DNA of 64,000 nt from Candidatus Poribacteria bacterium (GTDB taxonomy: Bacteria > Poribacteria > WGA-4E > GCA-2687025), in the NCBI GenBank assembly GCA_028818695.1, contig JAPPNK010000010.1, forward strand, positions 1-64,000, given 5' to 3'. The position numbers and the translations under genes are program-made. A model generated the notes under the pieces. It ran no database searches, was not told where the DNA came from, and worked only from the letters and a program-made list of their open reading frames with translations. This document shows positions 35,021 through 43,760 of this stretch, piece after piece (the stretch's first letter is position 1; every line of letters begins with the position of its first letter).

Positions 35021-36222
35021 CTACTCATCTCAATCGTCTCCGCCGCCGCGCGTATCGCCGCCATGCGTTTCGAATACTCTTCATTTTGAGGGTCTAGATG
35101 AAGCGCGTTCTGCATCGCATTTTCCGCCTCTTTCAGCCTTCCGCCCACATAAAGCGCGTAGGCGAGATCGCTCCACAGCTCGGCGCTCTGCCGCGTTTGG
35201 AGCTGGGCGCGCGCCTGTTGAACGGCGCGCTGGAGCGTCTGCTTTCCGCTCTCCGCCTTGCCGAGCTCCAGCTGGATCGCCGCCAGCGCCGTCAAGGTTT
35301 TGCAGTCGTCTGGGCGAAGGCGCGCCGCCCGCAGCTGCGCCCGCTCCGCGCTCGGCAGCTCGCGCCGCAGAATGTAAACGTCCGCAAGGCGCGCCCACCC
35401 TTCCGCGTTGCGCGGGTTCAGATGAAGCGCGCGCTCATACGCTGCCGCCGCGCCGAGGTAACCTCCTCCGCGTTCATACAGCTCGGCGAGGCGAAGATAG
35501 GCGCCGCTGTCGTTGGGGCGGCTCCCGGCGCGTTGAAGCGCGGCTCTCAGATCGTCATGGTATTGACGCAGCTGTTTCATGCGCGCATGGGCGCGCCGCG
35601 CCGCCTCTTTGTCGCCCAGACGCGCATGGCTTCGCGCAAGGTTTGCATACGCGGCTATGTTGCCGGGGTCCATCTCCACAACTCTGGCGAAGGCGTTCGC
35701 CGCAAGCCGATGCTTCCCCTCCTGCGTCCATGCCAAACCGAGCTCATAGTAGGCGGGCGCGAACTGAATGTCCAGCTGAAGCGTATACGCCAGGAGCGGC
35801 TTCGCTTCTGGAATGCGCCCCAGCTTGACGAGCGCAGCCGCTTTTCCGCAGTAGGCGCCGGGCAGTTCGGGGTTGAGACGAAGCGCGGCGTCGTAGGCGT
35901 TCAGCGCGTTTTCAAGCTTCCCCGCCCGCTGATAGGCGTCCGCCAGCCCGACCGCCGCTTCGGCGTCCTTAGGGTCGATGCGGAGCGCGCGTTCATACGC
36001 CTCTGCCGCCTCGTCGAAGCGCAGAGCGGACGCTAAAGCGGACCCCAGCGCGCGTTGAATGCCAGCGCTTTTCGGGTCAGCTTGGGCTGCGGCTTCGTAC
36101 GCCTCGACCGCCTGCTCATGAAAGCCGAGAGCGGCGTACGTTTCTCCCTGCCGCATGAGCGCGTCCAGAGGCGGCGCGGTCGCGGTCGTCAAGGCAAGCA
36201 GCAGCGCGGCAAAGGTTGTCAT
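35017..36222 (-). CDS. Exported TPR-repeat protein
   Basis: A 401-residue protein with a short hydrophobic N-terminus ([13 protein letters not shown]), probably a signal peptide, and about ten tetratricopeptide repeats (for example [60 protein letters not shown]). TPRs mediate protein-protein contact. Its downstream partner, coupled by a 4-nt overlap, is the J-like WD40 protein. Specific function is unknown. Confidence 0.85.
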   Translation of the reverse strand: MTTFAALLLALTTATAPPLDALMRQGETYAALGFHEQAVEAYEAAAQADPKSAGIQRALGSALASALRFDEAAEAYERALRIDPKDAEAAVGLADAYQRAGKLENALNAYDAALRLNPELPGAYCGKAAALVKLGRIPEAKPLLAYTLQLDIQFAPAYYELGLAWTQEGKHRLAANAFARVVEMDPGNIAAYANLARSHARLGDKEAARRAHARMKQLRQYHDDLRAALQRAGSRPNDSGAYLRLAELYERGGGYLGAAAAYERALHLNPRNAEGWARLADVYILRRELPSAERAQLRAARLRPDDCKTLTALAAIQLELGKAESGKQTLQRAVQQARAQLQTRQSAELWSDLAYALYVGGRLKEAENAMQNALHLDPQNEEYSKRMAAIRAAAETIEMSR

Positions 36223-36401
36223 GCGTCGGAGCTCGCGTCGCAGGAAAGAAGCGGGTTCAACTGGACATTACGTTTGCCGAAAACGGCGGCTCTGTCAAGA
36301 GAGAAAACCTGATACAGCCCCTTAATTTAAGGCATGAGCGCGGATGAAATCTCTTAAATGCGTACAAATCGCCGCCTTCACGATGCGTCCGCCGGCGGTT
36401 T

Positions 36402-37061
36402 TTAATCCGCGTTTGCCTTCTTCTTTCTATGTTTTCGCCAGATGAGCATTGTTGCTGGAAATAAGTTGTTGAGAAAATGTGAGACCGCCGTCACCCAAAA
36501 GGCGGTCCAAAAGCTGTCCTGCAGCCAGAAGGCGAACGCGAACCCTAAATACAGCCCGCCGGGGATCCCGGCGACAACCCCTACAGCAATAGACTCTCCA
36601 AAATGAATCAATGCAAACAGGAACGCAGAGGCAACAACCTGCGTTCCCAAGCCCAGCCCCATCCATTTTAGAGCTCCAATGATCAGCGCTTGAAACAGCA
36701 GCGTTTCAACGATGGGCGCAAATAGCAAACAGATAAACGCGAGTTCGGCTGAGCTTTTATCCTCAAAGCGCCCCTTCTTTTTAGGCACCTTGACCGCCTT
36801 TCGAATGAGAACTCGCGCGAAAAACAAGGGGATTTTCACAGCGAAGCCCTCTAATGTGATGAGAAGACAGAACGGCCATGGCGAAAACCGTTCATACCGC
36901 CTCAGCCAACCGACCGCCCACTCATGCTGATTGGTATACCGACCCAGCCATACAATCAGCGCTGGCGCGGCAAGCGCCGCACAGATCAACAGCGCCTGCC
37001 GGGCGCCGCTTTTCCCGCCGTTTTCATCGACGGACGGTTCTGCGTTCTCATTCTCGCTCAA
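36402..37061 (-). CDS. CPBP-like membrane protein
   Basis: A 219-residue polytopic membrane protein. Several segments are clear, and CPBP/Rce1-like signatures are present in weakened form: VETLLFQ at the E-x3-R position (Arg is missing), ALIHFG (His) and SHFLNN (H-x3-N). It resembles the last third of the upstream gene (shared FWTAFWVTA(V)S/AH and GIPGG(L)YLGFAFA). It overlaps that gene by 14 nt. Protease activity is doubtful without the Arg; it may be a structural or immunity-type relative. Confidence 0.65.
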   Translation of the reverse strand: MSENENAEPSVDENGGKSGARQALLICAALAAPALIVWLGRYTNQHEWAVGWLRRYERFSPWPFCLLITLEGFAVKIPLFFARVLIRKAVKVPKKKGRFEDKSSAELAFICLLFAPIVETLLFQALIIGALKWMGLGLGTQVVASAFLFALIHFGESIAVGVVAGIPGGLYLGFAFAFWLQDSFWTAFWVTAVSHFLNNLFPATMLIWRKHRKKKANAD

Positions 37062-38490
37062 CGGGCGGCTTCTCCTGTTCGCTTTTGCGTTTCTGTTCGA
37101 TTCGCTCCATCAGTTTATACGCGCCAATCAGCGCCGCCGTCGGCAAATTATGCAGCGAATGGGCAACCGCCGTTACCCAAAACGCCGTCCAAAATGACTC
37201 CCCCAGCCAATGCGCAAACGCGAAGCCCAAATAGATGCCGCCCGGCAAGCCCGCCGCGATGCCTGAACCCGCCGATTTGGTGAAATGAGCAAACGCAAAC
37301 AGAGCCGCCGCTGCCGCCGCCTGCGTTCCCAGATCCGCTCCAACAAGCTTCAACAGAACGACGGGAGCCGCCTGCATCGCAAACGTTTCATAAATGGGAG
37401 CCTCCGCCAGCGCCTGCGCAGCCCGCATGTTTTTGATTTGAAGGATCGGATCGCGTTTCTCTTTTTTCGATTGAGGTTTGCGTTTCTCTTTTTTCGGTGG
37501 AGTCGGCTTCTCTTCGCTCTCATGTTCTTCGCTGGTTTCAACAGGTTTAGGCGGCTTCAGCCGAGCGCGCAGTTTGGACAACCATCGCCGCAGGGCGCGC
37601 GAGCGGTCCACAAACGCCCCGATGGGAGCCAGCAGCAGGCTCACAACGACCGTCTCAAGCGCGATCCATAAGCAAAACGCCCACTGCCCATGCTTGCTGT
37701 ATCGAGCCGTCAGCCACTCAAACGCCCATGCATACGAGCTGCCGCTTAACAGAAACGCAAGCAAGCCAGCGCAAACAACCGCCAGCAGCGATCTCCAATG
37801 CCGAGCGCCTATTTTTGCGCCTTCCACCGCCGCCATGCCGAGCCTTAGATAAAGCGCGTTCAGCCCATGCGCGGACGCATGCAGCGCAAAAGCAAGCCCG
37901 AACGCGCCCGCCCATGAAACGCCGACTCCATAGATGAACGCGGTTGCCGCATAGAGATTCTGCGTTCCCCAGAACAGCCATGACCAACTCCCGCGGCGAT
38001 GAAAAAACAGCGCGGACAGGTAAACTGAAACGGCGAGCTGCGTCCCGGCGCCGGCGTCAAAGCGGCTTAAAACAAACATCGGAACGGCTTGAAGCGCCGC
38101 CGCGTATAAAGCGGGCGCGGCGATGAGGTCTATCAAAGCGTTTTTGACGGAGCGGCGGTTCGATGCGTGAAGCGAGGCTTTTTTGCCAAGTCCAAAAAAG
38201 CGCAGGACAGGAAGCAGATCGCGCAGATTCGGAAGCATCGACCCGCGCCCGAAGAGGCGCAGAAAGATCAAAAGCGCCGCGCCGACCGCAAACTTCTCAA
38301 CGGCGGCGCGCCAGCCGAAACCCCATGCCGACAGCCCCTCGTATCTGTTCATCCAGACATCCGCCAGCCCGATCAGGTCGATGAGCGGATTCAGCCGTAT
38401 GAGCAGCCCCAATCCGATCAAGGCGGCTGCAATGCGCAGCAGACGTTTGATCCTGTCCCTTGGCGGCGCCGTTTCGCCTTTATCGTACAT
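37048..38490 (-). CDS. Tandem CPBP-like membrane protein
   Basis: A 480-residue polytopic membrane protein with two related halves. Both carry GTQ(A/L)A...F and a helix with His; the second half has EAPIYETFAMQ, FAFAHFTKSAGSG, AGLPGGIYLGFAFA and AHSLHNL. The halves are joined by a charged linker rich in Lys, Glu and Pro (about 310-345). CPBP catalytic residues are only partly kept. It looks like a fusion or tandem duplication of the single-domain protein encoded downstream, with which it overlaps by 14 nt. Function is unknown. Confidence 0.6.
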   Translation of the reverse strand: MYDKGETAPPRDRIKRLLRIAAALIGLGLLIRLNPLIDLIGLADVWMNRYEGLSAWGFGWRAAVEKFAVGAALLIFLRLFGRGSMLPNLRDLLPVLRFFGLGKKASLHASNRRSVKNALIDLIAAPALYAAALQAVPMFVLSRFDAGAGTQLAVSVYLSALFFHRRGSWSWLFWGTQNLYAATAFIYGVGVSWAGAFGLAFALHASAHGLNALYLRLGMAAVEGAKIGARHWRSLLAVVCAGLLAFLLSGSSYAWAFEWLTARYSKHGQWAFCLWIALETVVVSLLLAPIGAFVDRSRALRRWLSKLRARLKPPKPVETSEEHESEEKPTPPKKEKRKPQSKKEKRDPILQIKNMRAAQALAEAPIYETFAMQAAPVVLLKLVGADLGTQAAAAAALFAFAHFTKSAGSGIAAGLPGGIYLGFAFAHWLGESFWTAFWVTAVAHSLHNLPTAALIGAYKLMERIEQKRKSEQEKPPVERE

Positions 38491-38576
38491 TTTTCGTACC
38501 TTCTCTCGCTCAGGGCGCTTCTTGGATTTTATTAAGTGTAAACGAATTCATCGGGCGCATGGATTCCGCCCGCTCA

Positions 38577-38604
38577 TGTCGTTCCGCGCGCCGGAATCCA
38601 CAGA
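38577..38604. repeat. Degenerate hairpin repeat
   Basis: GTCGTTCCGCGCGCCGGAAT-type sequence between the dcd and CPBP-like genes is a worn copy of the dispersed hairpin element. Confidence 0.4.
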
Positions 38605-38667
38605 GCGCGCTAAATTGTTGTCAAGGAGCTTACTGCCGCCGCGTCCGCGGGGCGGAAATTCAGAGAG

Positions 38668-39237
38668 TTAGCCGTTGTTCTCGACGCGCGGCAGAACGAT
38701 TCCGACCTGTCCCTGGTATTTGCCGCGCTTGTCTCGGTAGGATGTCTCGCAGGGTTCGTCCGACTGCAGGAAAATCGCCTGCCCGATGCCCTCGTTGGCG
38801 TAAATTTTGGCGGGCAGCGGCGTCGTGTTGGATATCTCGATGGTCGCATATCCTTCCCACTCCGGCTCAAACGGCGTCACGTTCAGAATGATGCCGCAGC
38901 GGGCGTAGGTGGACTTGCCGAGGCAGATGACGAGAGCGTCGCGCGGGATGCGCCAATACTCCACCGTGCGCGCGAGCGCAAACGAATTGGGCGGAATGAC
39001 GCAGTGATCTGCCTTCATCTCCACAAACGCCTCCTGCTTGAAATCCTTCGGGTCGACGACGCTGGAGAAGACGTTTGTGAACACCTTCCATTCGTCGGCG
39101 ACGCGGAAGTCGTAACCAAAGGAGGAGACGCCGTAGCTGATGCATCCGCCGTCGCGTACCTGCTTGCTTTCAAACGGCTCAATCATGCCATGCTTCTGCG
39201 CCATGGTTCGGATCCACCTGTCCGATTTGATTGTCAT
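38668..39237 (-). CDS. dcd: dCTP deaminase (Dcd)
   Basis: A 189-residue enzyme that deaminates dCTP to dUTP for thymidylate synthesis. Typical motifs are [22 protein letters not shown], and the catalytic-Glu region [17 protein letters not shown] followed by GIGQAIF. ATG 39237 has AGGAG 5 nt upstream, and homologues are about this long. It lies directly downstream of two uracil-DNA glycosylase-related genes, so enzymes that make and detect uracil nucleotides are side by side. It probably serves housekeeping, though Dcd relatives also act in phage defence by depleting dCTP. Confidence 0.93.
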   Translation of the reverse strand: MTIKSDRWIRTMAQKHGMIEPFESKQVRDGGCISYGVSSFGYDFRVADEWKVFTNVFSSVVDPKDFKQEAFVEMKADHCVIPPNSFALARTVEYWRIPRDALVICLGKSTYARCGIILNVTPFEPEWEGYATIEISNTTPLPAKIYANEGIGQAIFLQSDEPCETSYRDKRGKYQGQVGIVLPRVENNG

Positions 39238-39372
39238 GAGGTCTCCTGCGGGTCTCCTGCCGGGCGTTTCACATGAAATTATAACGAAGGGTCTTTGCGG
39301 GGGTTCCAGCTGTTTAGGGGGAGTCGGCGCTCTTTGCGGCACAGGCGCGCTGTCAGTTCGATGCGCTGTCGG

Positions 39373-41469
39373 TTACATATCCAGCGTATCAATCGCCTGC
39401 TTCAAATGCTTAATCGCCTTTTTTGTTTTATCTTGCGATGTTGGAAAATGCGTCGGCAAGACCTTGATTCCGTCAAGGTGCTCATAGTCATGCAACTCGC
39501 CGATGAACTCATTGAACGCGTCTGGCGTTTCAATGAGCGCGCGCGACGCATATTCGCCCAGCGCGACAACAATCTGCGGTTGTATCAGCTCCAGTTGACG
39601 CAGGAAATACGGACGGCATGTTTCCACTTCTCTATCGCCCGCCTTCGATTTTCCCTTGCATTTCAGCGCGTAGGTGAGATACACAGCCTCGCGCCGCAAA
39701 CCGTTCTCTTCAATGATGCGGGTCACGTTCCGCCCAATTTTGTTCTCGCTGTCTTCAACGAACGGCGTTCCAGCCTGATCCGCTCCGCTATGCGGAATAT
39801 ATCCTAGAAACAGAATATCTGCGTCCTCGTTCCCCTCGCCAAAGACGACATTTGTTCTGCCGTTGTGAAGAACGCACCTTTGGCATCTGCTCGCCTCGTC
39901 TGCCAAGGCCGGCAGCTCCATCCCGCTGAACGGATTCACTTCTGCTTGCTCCTCCTGGTGCAGCGGATATTGCTCTTCTCGAAGAGCAATCACTTCGTCG
40001 CGCGCATCGGACGCATCCATCATATCCAACGCGCGAGCGATCAAATTCAAATTGAAGCGCGCATCCTCTGCCGACATGACTCCGTCTTGATCGACAAAGT
40101 TGCCGAAGATCGAACGAATCATGTAGAGCTGATGCTCAAGATCAGGGTTTTGAGAACCAGGTCCGCTTTGCTGAATCATTGGAAACGCGCGTATCTCCGC
40201 CGCGAGAGGATTGGCAGGTACGAATCCTTCCTCCTGCAGAAGCCGCTGCATCAGCTGCTCAAATTCATCGGCGCCGGCGATAGATTCTTTTGCATTTGAA
40301 CAGTAGATGCGTAGAGCTTTCCAGAAGACGCTCCCATTCTCATCATCTGGAACCCACTCTTCTGGGACATCGGTCCAGCGGTCATCGTAATGTTCGTCCG
40401 GCTCGTCAACCGGCGCAGTCGAAGTCGGATCGGATGAAACGGGGTTGAGGAGCGGATACGCCGTATCCCGCATCTCTTCTATTGTGGCCCGCGCTTCTCT
40501 CGCATTATGTCCAATCAGTTCCAGCGCTCGCGCCGCCTGCGTTAAGTGTCCGCGCACAATTTCAGCGTCCAAGAAGCAGCGTGTCTTCGGCGTCGAATAG
40601 ACCGCCGAGCGAAGCCGATACGCAAGGAATAAAAACTCTCGATCGCCTTCAAAGCGATCCGCAAACGAACGCTGCCAATTTTGATCAATGATTACAGGAA
40701 AAAACCAGATGTCGATGCCGACATTTGAGCCGTTGACGTTCTGATTCAAAACCCATTCTAAAGACGCTTGAATGGCAGCTGGTGTTTCGTCGCGCAGAAC
40801 CGTTTCAAACGGTACCCCGCCGCGCAACGAACCCAAAGACGGGCGCATTCGGATAAACTCGCGCATCTGCTTGCGGTAAATACTCAGCCCATCGAATAGT
40901 ACCCGCTCGCAACTGCCATCCTCCGCACCGCTATGGTCGCCGTCCCAAGCGGCGGCAAACTTCAATTCGCTCTCCGCTAATTCAGCCGCGCCTTCCAGCT
41001 CCTTCCGAAGATAACCTACTTCCATTTGCGCGCGCGGCGAACCGATCGCCTGTAGAGCGCGCTCTAAACGCTTCATATTATCGATCGTTTCCTCGGTGTC
41101 CAGATCCCCCTCGCCTGGGTGCGCCCATTCGACTCTCGCGTTCTGATTTATTTCCGAAATATCCGTTGTAAGCGACCAGTCATTCTGAAGATCCCGCTTA
41201 AACACGTTATTCCAGTGAGTTCGAGCAATATGATGAAAATCGCCGATATCCATGGCTGCAGACGCATCCCCGCCATTTTCTTCAAAACGGCGCATAAACT
41301 CCGAGTCATCCTTCTTTTCCGCTTTATTCAATGCATCGCATATGAGCGAATCAAGCGTGTTATCGCCCTTGACCTCCCTTTTCAACTTTTTCACTATAAA
41401 GCTGCGCATCTCCTTGCGGTAGATGTTCAGCGCCCTCGTCATCATGATATGGTTCGGCATCCCGCTCAT
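39373..41469 (-). CDS. Triple HEPN(Swt1)-like repeats fused to divergent family-4 UDG domain
   Basis: A 698-residue fusion I do not recognise as described. Three repeats (about 15-155, 195-340, 383-500) each open with a helix (L-x-IYRKxMR in the first two) and end with RALxxIG-like text; the first keeps the HEPN RNase motif R-x4-H (RVEWAH, 112-117) in a Swt1-HEPN context (FHHIARTHWNNVF), the other two have lost it. Residues 520-698 match family-4 uracil-DNA glycosylase with four cluster cysteines (529, 532, 604, 618), but the catalytic GEAPG is GYIPH and HPA is HFP. I chose ATG 41469 (GGAG at 6 nt). It lies between a normal UDG and dcd. Probably a defence or stress protein (inference). Confidence 0.6.
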   Translation of the reverse strand: MSGMPNHIMMTRALNIYRKEMRSFIVKKLKREVKGDNTLDSLICDALNKAEKKDDSEFMRRFEENGGDASAAMDIGDFHHIARTHWNNVFKRDLQNDWSLTTDISEINQNARVEWAHPGEGDLDTEETIDNMKRLERALQAIGSPRAQMEVGYLRKELEGAAELAESELKFAAAWDGDHSGAEDGSCERVLFDGLSIYRKQMREFIRMRPSLGSLRGGVPFETVLRDETPAAIQASLEWVLNQNVNGSNVGIDIWFFPVIIDQNWQRSFADRFEGDREFLFLAYRLRSAVYSTPKTRCFLDAEIVRGHLTQAARALELIGHNAREARATIEEMRDTAYPLLNPVSSDPTSTAPVDEPDEHYDDRWTDVPEEWVPDDENGSVFWKALRIYCSNAKESIAGADEFEQLMQRLLQEEGFVPANPLAAEIRAFPMIQQSGPGSQNPDLEHQLYMIRSIFGNFVDQDGVMSAEDARFNLNLIARALDMMDASDARDEVIALREEQYPLHQEEQAEVNPFSGMELPALADEASRCQRCVLHNGRTNVVFGEGNEDADILFLGYIPHSGADQAGTPFVEDSENKIGRNVTRIIEENGLRREAVYLTYALKCKGKSKAGDREVETCRPYFLRQLELIQPQIVVALGEYASRALIETPDAFNEFIGELHDYEHLDGIKVLPTHFPTSQDKTKKAIKHLKQAIDTLDM

Positions 41470-41583
41470 CGCATACTCCACCGGCATTGGTCGTTGAACA
41501 TAGACTATCTGAAAAGGAGAGGCGGCGCAAGTCGATATTCTTAACAAGCGATGAGATTCATACCGCTTTGTTCAAGGACTCTG

Positions 41584-41606
41584 GATTCCCGCTTTCGCGG
41601 GAATGG
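41584..41606 (+). repeat. Dispersed hairpin repeat
   Basis: A copy of the GATTCCCGC...GCGGGAAT element with GGACTCTG on its left, in the gap between the two UDG genes. The flank GACTCTG is shared with the copy at 19454. Confidence 0.85.
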
Positions 41607-41636
41607 CGCGGGGATGACGGGAAGGGCGCGAGATTT

Positions 41637-42395
41637 CTACCCTTGCCCCTTGCCTTTCTGCTCCAGCCCAAGCAGCTCCATCACCTTCTGCATATCCTCC
41701 CAAACATACCGCTTGCCGCCTGGGTTGCGCAGCAGATACGCCGGGTGGTAGGTCGGCATGACCTGAATGCCGCCGAGGGGATGGAACCGCCCCCGCAGGT
41801 TGGAGATGCGCTCCTTGCTGTTGAGCAGCGCCGCCGCCGCATAGCTGCCGAGCGCCACAACCGCCCTCGGCTGTATCAATCCAATCTGGCGCTCCAGATA
41901 CGGACGGCACCGCTCCGCCTCCAACGGCAGCGGGTTGCGGTTCTCCGGCGGGCGGCACTTCAACAAATTCGCAATATACACATCCTCGCGGCGCAAGCCC
42001 ATCGCCTCAATGATCTTTGTTAACAGCTGACCGGCGCGCCCCACAAACGGCAACCCCTTCAGATCCTCGTCCCGACCGGGCGCCTCCCCGACAAACATGA
42101 GGTCCGCGTTCGGATTGCCCGCCCCGAAGACCACATTCGTGCGCGTCGCATACAGCGGACACAGCTCGCACACGCTCGCCTCCGCAGCCAAAGCTGTCAA
42201 TGCGTCGACGGACGGCGCCGCCTGCGGTTTCTCTTCGCTTTTGGGAGGCGGCGGAGCTTCGTCTTGGACGCTGTCTGCCGACTTCGCTGCAAACGCGGCG
42301 TCCTTCTCAAGCGGTCTCGCCAGCTCCGCCCTCTCTTCAAGATGCCGCCGCACCGTTGAGAGTATCTGAAGATAATCGCCTCGGTCGTCCATCAT
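41637..42395 (-). CDS. Family-4 uracil-DNA glycosylase
   Basis: A 252-residue DNA repair enzyme that removes uracil from DNA. After a Pro/Ala-rich N-terminal 65 residues, the domain shows the four iron-sulphur Cys (CELC, LLKCRPP and the later ERCRPY), motif [24 protein letters not shown] and the His motif YHPAYLL. All catalytic residues are present. ATG 42395 has AAGGAG 6 nt upstream. It is part of a minus-strand run with ispG upstream and the HEPN-UDG fusion downstream; the fusion's last domain is its paralogue. Confidence 0.93.
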   Translation of the reverse strand: MMDDRGDYLQILSTVRRHLEERAELARPLEKDAAFAAKSADSVQDEAPPPPKSEEKPQAAPSVDALTALAAEASVCELCPLYATRTNVVFGAGNPNADLMFVGEAPGRDEDLKGLPFVGRAGQLLTKIIEAMGLRREDVYIANLLKCRPPENRNPLPLEAERCRPYLERQIGLIQPRAVVALGSYAAAALLNSKERISNLRGRFHPLGGIQVMPTYHPAYLLRNPGGKRYVWEDMQKVMELLGLEQKGKGQG

Positions 42396-42427
42396 CCGCC
42401 GCTCCTTCTTTTTTATAGAAAACGCCG

Positions 42428-43609
42428 CTAATCCGCGTCCGGTTCCCGCCAAACGCCGTCCTGCTTCAACAGCGACACCAGCTCCTGAACGCCGTTCTCC
42501 TGCGGGATGCCCTGTTTTACCGCGTCGCGCCCGCGGTAAAGCGCGATCGTTCCGCCCTTGCCGACATACCCGTAATCCGCGTCCGCCATCTCCCCAGGCC
42601 CGTTCACAATGCATCCCATGACGGCGATGTCCAGACCGACCAGATGCGACGTCGCGTCCCGAACCTCGTTCAGCACCGTCGGAAGATCGAACTGCGTCCG
42701 CCCGCAGGACGGGCAGGCGATATACTCGACCGTCGTCTTGCGCAAGCCGAGCGACTGCAGTATTTCGTAGCAAACGGGGATCTCTTCCAGAGGATCCTCT
42801 GCCAGCGAAACCCGTATCGTGTCGCCGACGCCCTCCGCCAGCAGCGTTCCGATGCCGACGGCGGATTTGACCCGCGCGTATTGGCCGTCCCCCGCTTCCG
42901 TCACGCCGAGATGGACCGGGACGCGGATGCCCTCCTTGTCGGCTGTCTGCGCGAAGAGGCGGTTCGCCGCCATCATGATCGGCACGCGCGACGCCTTCAA
43001 CGAGACGATGATGTCCCGAAAACCATGCCGTTCGCAGATGCGCAGATACTCCATCGCCGACTCGACCATGCCCTCCGGCGTGTCGCCGTACATCACCAGC
43101 AGCCGCTCCGAGAGGGAGCCGTGGTTGACGCCGACGCGCATGGAGATGCCGCGGTCTTTGCAGACGCGGATGACGGGGAGCAGCTGCCGCTCAATCGCCT
43201 CCAGCTCCTCCTCCACTTCGGCGGGCGAATAATCGATGCTGCGCCCGATCGGTTTGCGGTACACAAACAGCCCAGGGTTGATGCGCACCTTGTCGACCGT
43301 CTTCGCCGCTTCAACGGCGATGTTGGAGCCTTGATGATGGACATCCGCGACGATCGGTATGTTTATTTTCATTTTCTTGAGCCGCCGTTTGATTTCGGCG
43401 ACCGCGCGCGTCGAAGCCATCGTCGGCGCGGTGACGCGCACGATTTCGCAGTTCGCCTCCGCCAGACCGACAATCTCCCGAACGCATGCGTCCACATTTC
43501 GCGTGTCTTCAGTAATCATGGACTGAACGCGCACCGGCTCGGAGCTTCCGACCCCGACATCGCCCACATACACAACGCGGGTCATTCGGCGCGGCGCAAA
43601 CAACTCCAT
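42428..43609 (-). CDS. ispG: 4-hydroxy-3-methylbut-2-enyl diphosphate synthase (IspG/GcpE)
   Basis: A 393-residue iron-sulphur enzyme of the MEP isoprenoid pathway that converts MEcPP to HMBPP. Start ATG 43609 has GGGAG at 7 nt. Landmarks: [38 protein letters not shown], and the cluster cysteines CPSCGRT and [11 protein letters not shown]. The length suits the bacterial single-domain form. It supplies precursors for the menaquinone side chain and hopanoid-type lipids whose genes lie at 54-59 kb. The rseP-like gene lies upstream, which is a common pairing. Confidence 0.95.
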   Translation of the reverse strand: MELFAPRRMTRVVYVGDVGVGSSEPVRVQSMITEDTRNVDACVREIVGLAEANCEIVRVTAPTMASTRAVAEIKRRLKKMKINIPIVADVHHQGSNIAVEAAKTVDKVRINPGLFVYRKPIGRSIDYSPAEVEEELEAIERQLLPVIRVCKDRGISMRVGVNHGSLSERLLVMYGDTPEGMVESAMEYLRICERHGFRDIIVSLKASRVPIMMAANRLFAQTADKEGIRVPVHLGVTEAGDGQYARVKSAVGIGTLLAEGVGDTIRVSLAEDPLEEIPVCYEILQSLGLRKTTVEYIACPSCGRTQFDLPTVLNEVRDATSHLVGLDIAVMGCIVNGPGEMADADYGYVGKGGTIALYRGRDAVKQGIPQENGVQELVSLLKQDGVWREPDAD

Positions 43610-43696
43610 TCGTCTCTCCCTTTCAGCATGAAACGCTACCCTACATGATGACCTCAAACGGCTCACAGTTCCACTTTTAGACGCTGCAGCGCTGTC

Positions 43697-43728
43697 ATTT
43701 CCGTCCTCGCCTGCGCGGGAATCCAGAA
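43697..43728. repeat. Degenerate hairpin repeat
   Basis: GTCATTTCCGTCCTCGCCTG followed by CGCGGGAATCC is a partial copy of the dispersed element, with an insertion in the left arm. No gene lies in 43610-43760. Confidence 0.45.
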
Positions 43729-43760
43729 ACCGGCGGCATCCAAGCTGCGCCCGTTCGATG

